From contig UQVZ01000018.1 of the NCBI GenBank assembly GCA_900544675.1, positions 13,178-77,177 of the forward strand: a stretch of DNA of 64,000 bases, read 5' to 3'. Shown here in pieces: positions 63,948 through 64,000 of the stretch. A program made the position numbers and the translations under genes. The stretch is from an uncultured Bacteroides sp. (GTDB taxonomy: Bacteria; Bacteroidota; Bacteroidia; Bacteroidales; Bacteroidaceae). Position 1 is the first letter of the stretch. Every line of letters begins with the position of its first letter. The notes below the pieces were generated by a model. The model did no database searches and was not told where the DNA came from. It saw nothing but the letters and a program-made list of their open reading frames with translations.

Positions 63948-64000
63948 GGGACTTCTATAAATTAAATCCCTGATTATAAGTTGCATAAGCGGATAAAATG

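Overview
The window comes from a gut-type member of the Bacteroidaceae (Bacteroides/Phocaeicola-like). The evidence is two ECF sigma/FecR/SusC/SusD loci, many promoters with the Bacteroidetes -7 element TAnnTTTG, large outer-membrane lipoprotein content, and housekeeping genes of Bacteroidales type (MgtE, RsmA, M20C dipeptidase, malic enzyme fused to a phosphotransacetylase domain, hexameric NADP glutamate dehydrogenase). No rRNA, tRNA or CRISPR array was seen.

Layout. 1-2959: tail of an unknown gene, a palindromic repeat, then two secreted carbohydrate esterases. 3060-9744: DUF349 protein, mgtE-rsmA operon, and a divergent flippase-like/pepD operon. 9913-13768: a DUF4435 (Toprim-like) protein and an AAA ATPase that together resemble the PARIS (AriA/AriB) defence pair, divergent from a UPF1-like SF1 helicase. 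13786-18833: a TolC-HlyD-permease-permease export operon with no ATPase. 19349-24155: an AAA/PD-(D/E)XK protein, then a kinase, a GH109 alpha-N-acetylgalactosaminidase and a Nudix hydrolase that fit a GalNAc-scavenging operon. 24272-29225: MBOAT plus two SGNH proteins (polysaccharide O-acetylation) and a divergent LpxA paralogue. 29532-35597: tripartite RND efflux operon. 35897-41996: maeB, a small membrane protein, gdhA, and a PCMD lipoprotein with an outer-membrane barrel.

42088-55151 looks like an accessory, visibly AT-richer region. It holds a sigma/FecR/SusC/SusD/GH31 locus, a Schlafen-AlbA_2 ATP-binding protein inserted between two copies of a 226-bp direct repeat (a DUF6078-like gene and its truncated copy), and an AbiE-type toxin-antitoxin pair. 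55188-63947 is a second sigma/FecR/SusC/SusD locus whose downstream genes are a PKD-glycerophosphodiesterase lipoprotein and a PKD/beta-propeller lipoprotein that stops abruptly, perhaps cut by an insertion at the window edge.

The strongest candidates for something undescribed are the PARIS-like ATPase/Toprim/helicase cluster, a 115-bp repeat of three phased palindromes present in inverted orientation 19 kb apart, and the segmental duplication around the AlbA_2 gene. All functional assignments are from reading motifs by eye; no searches were run.
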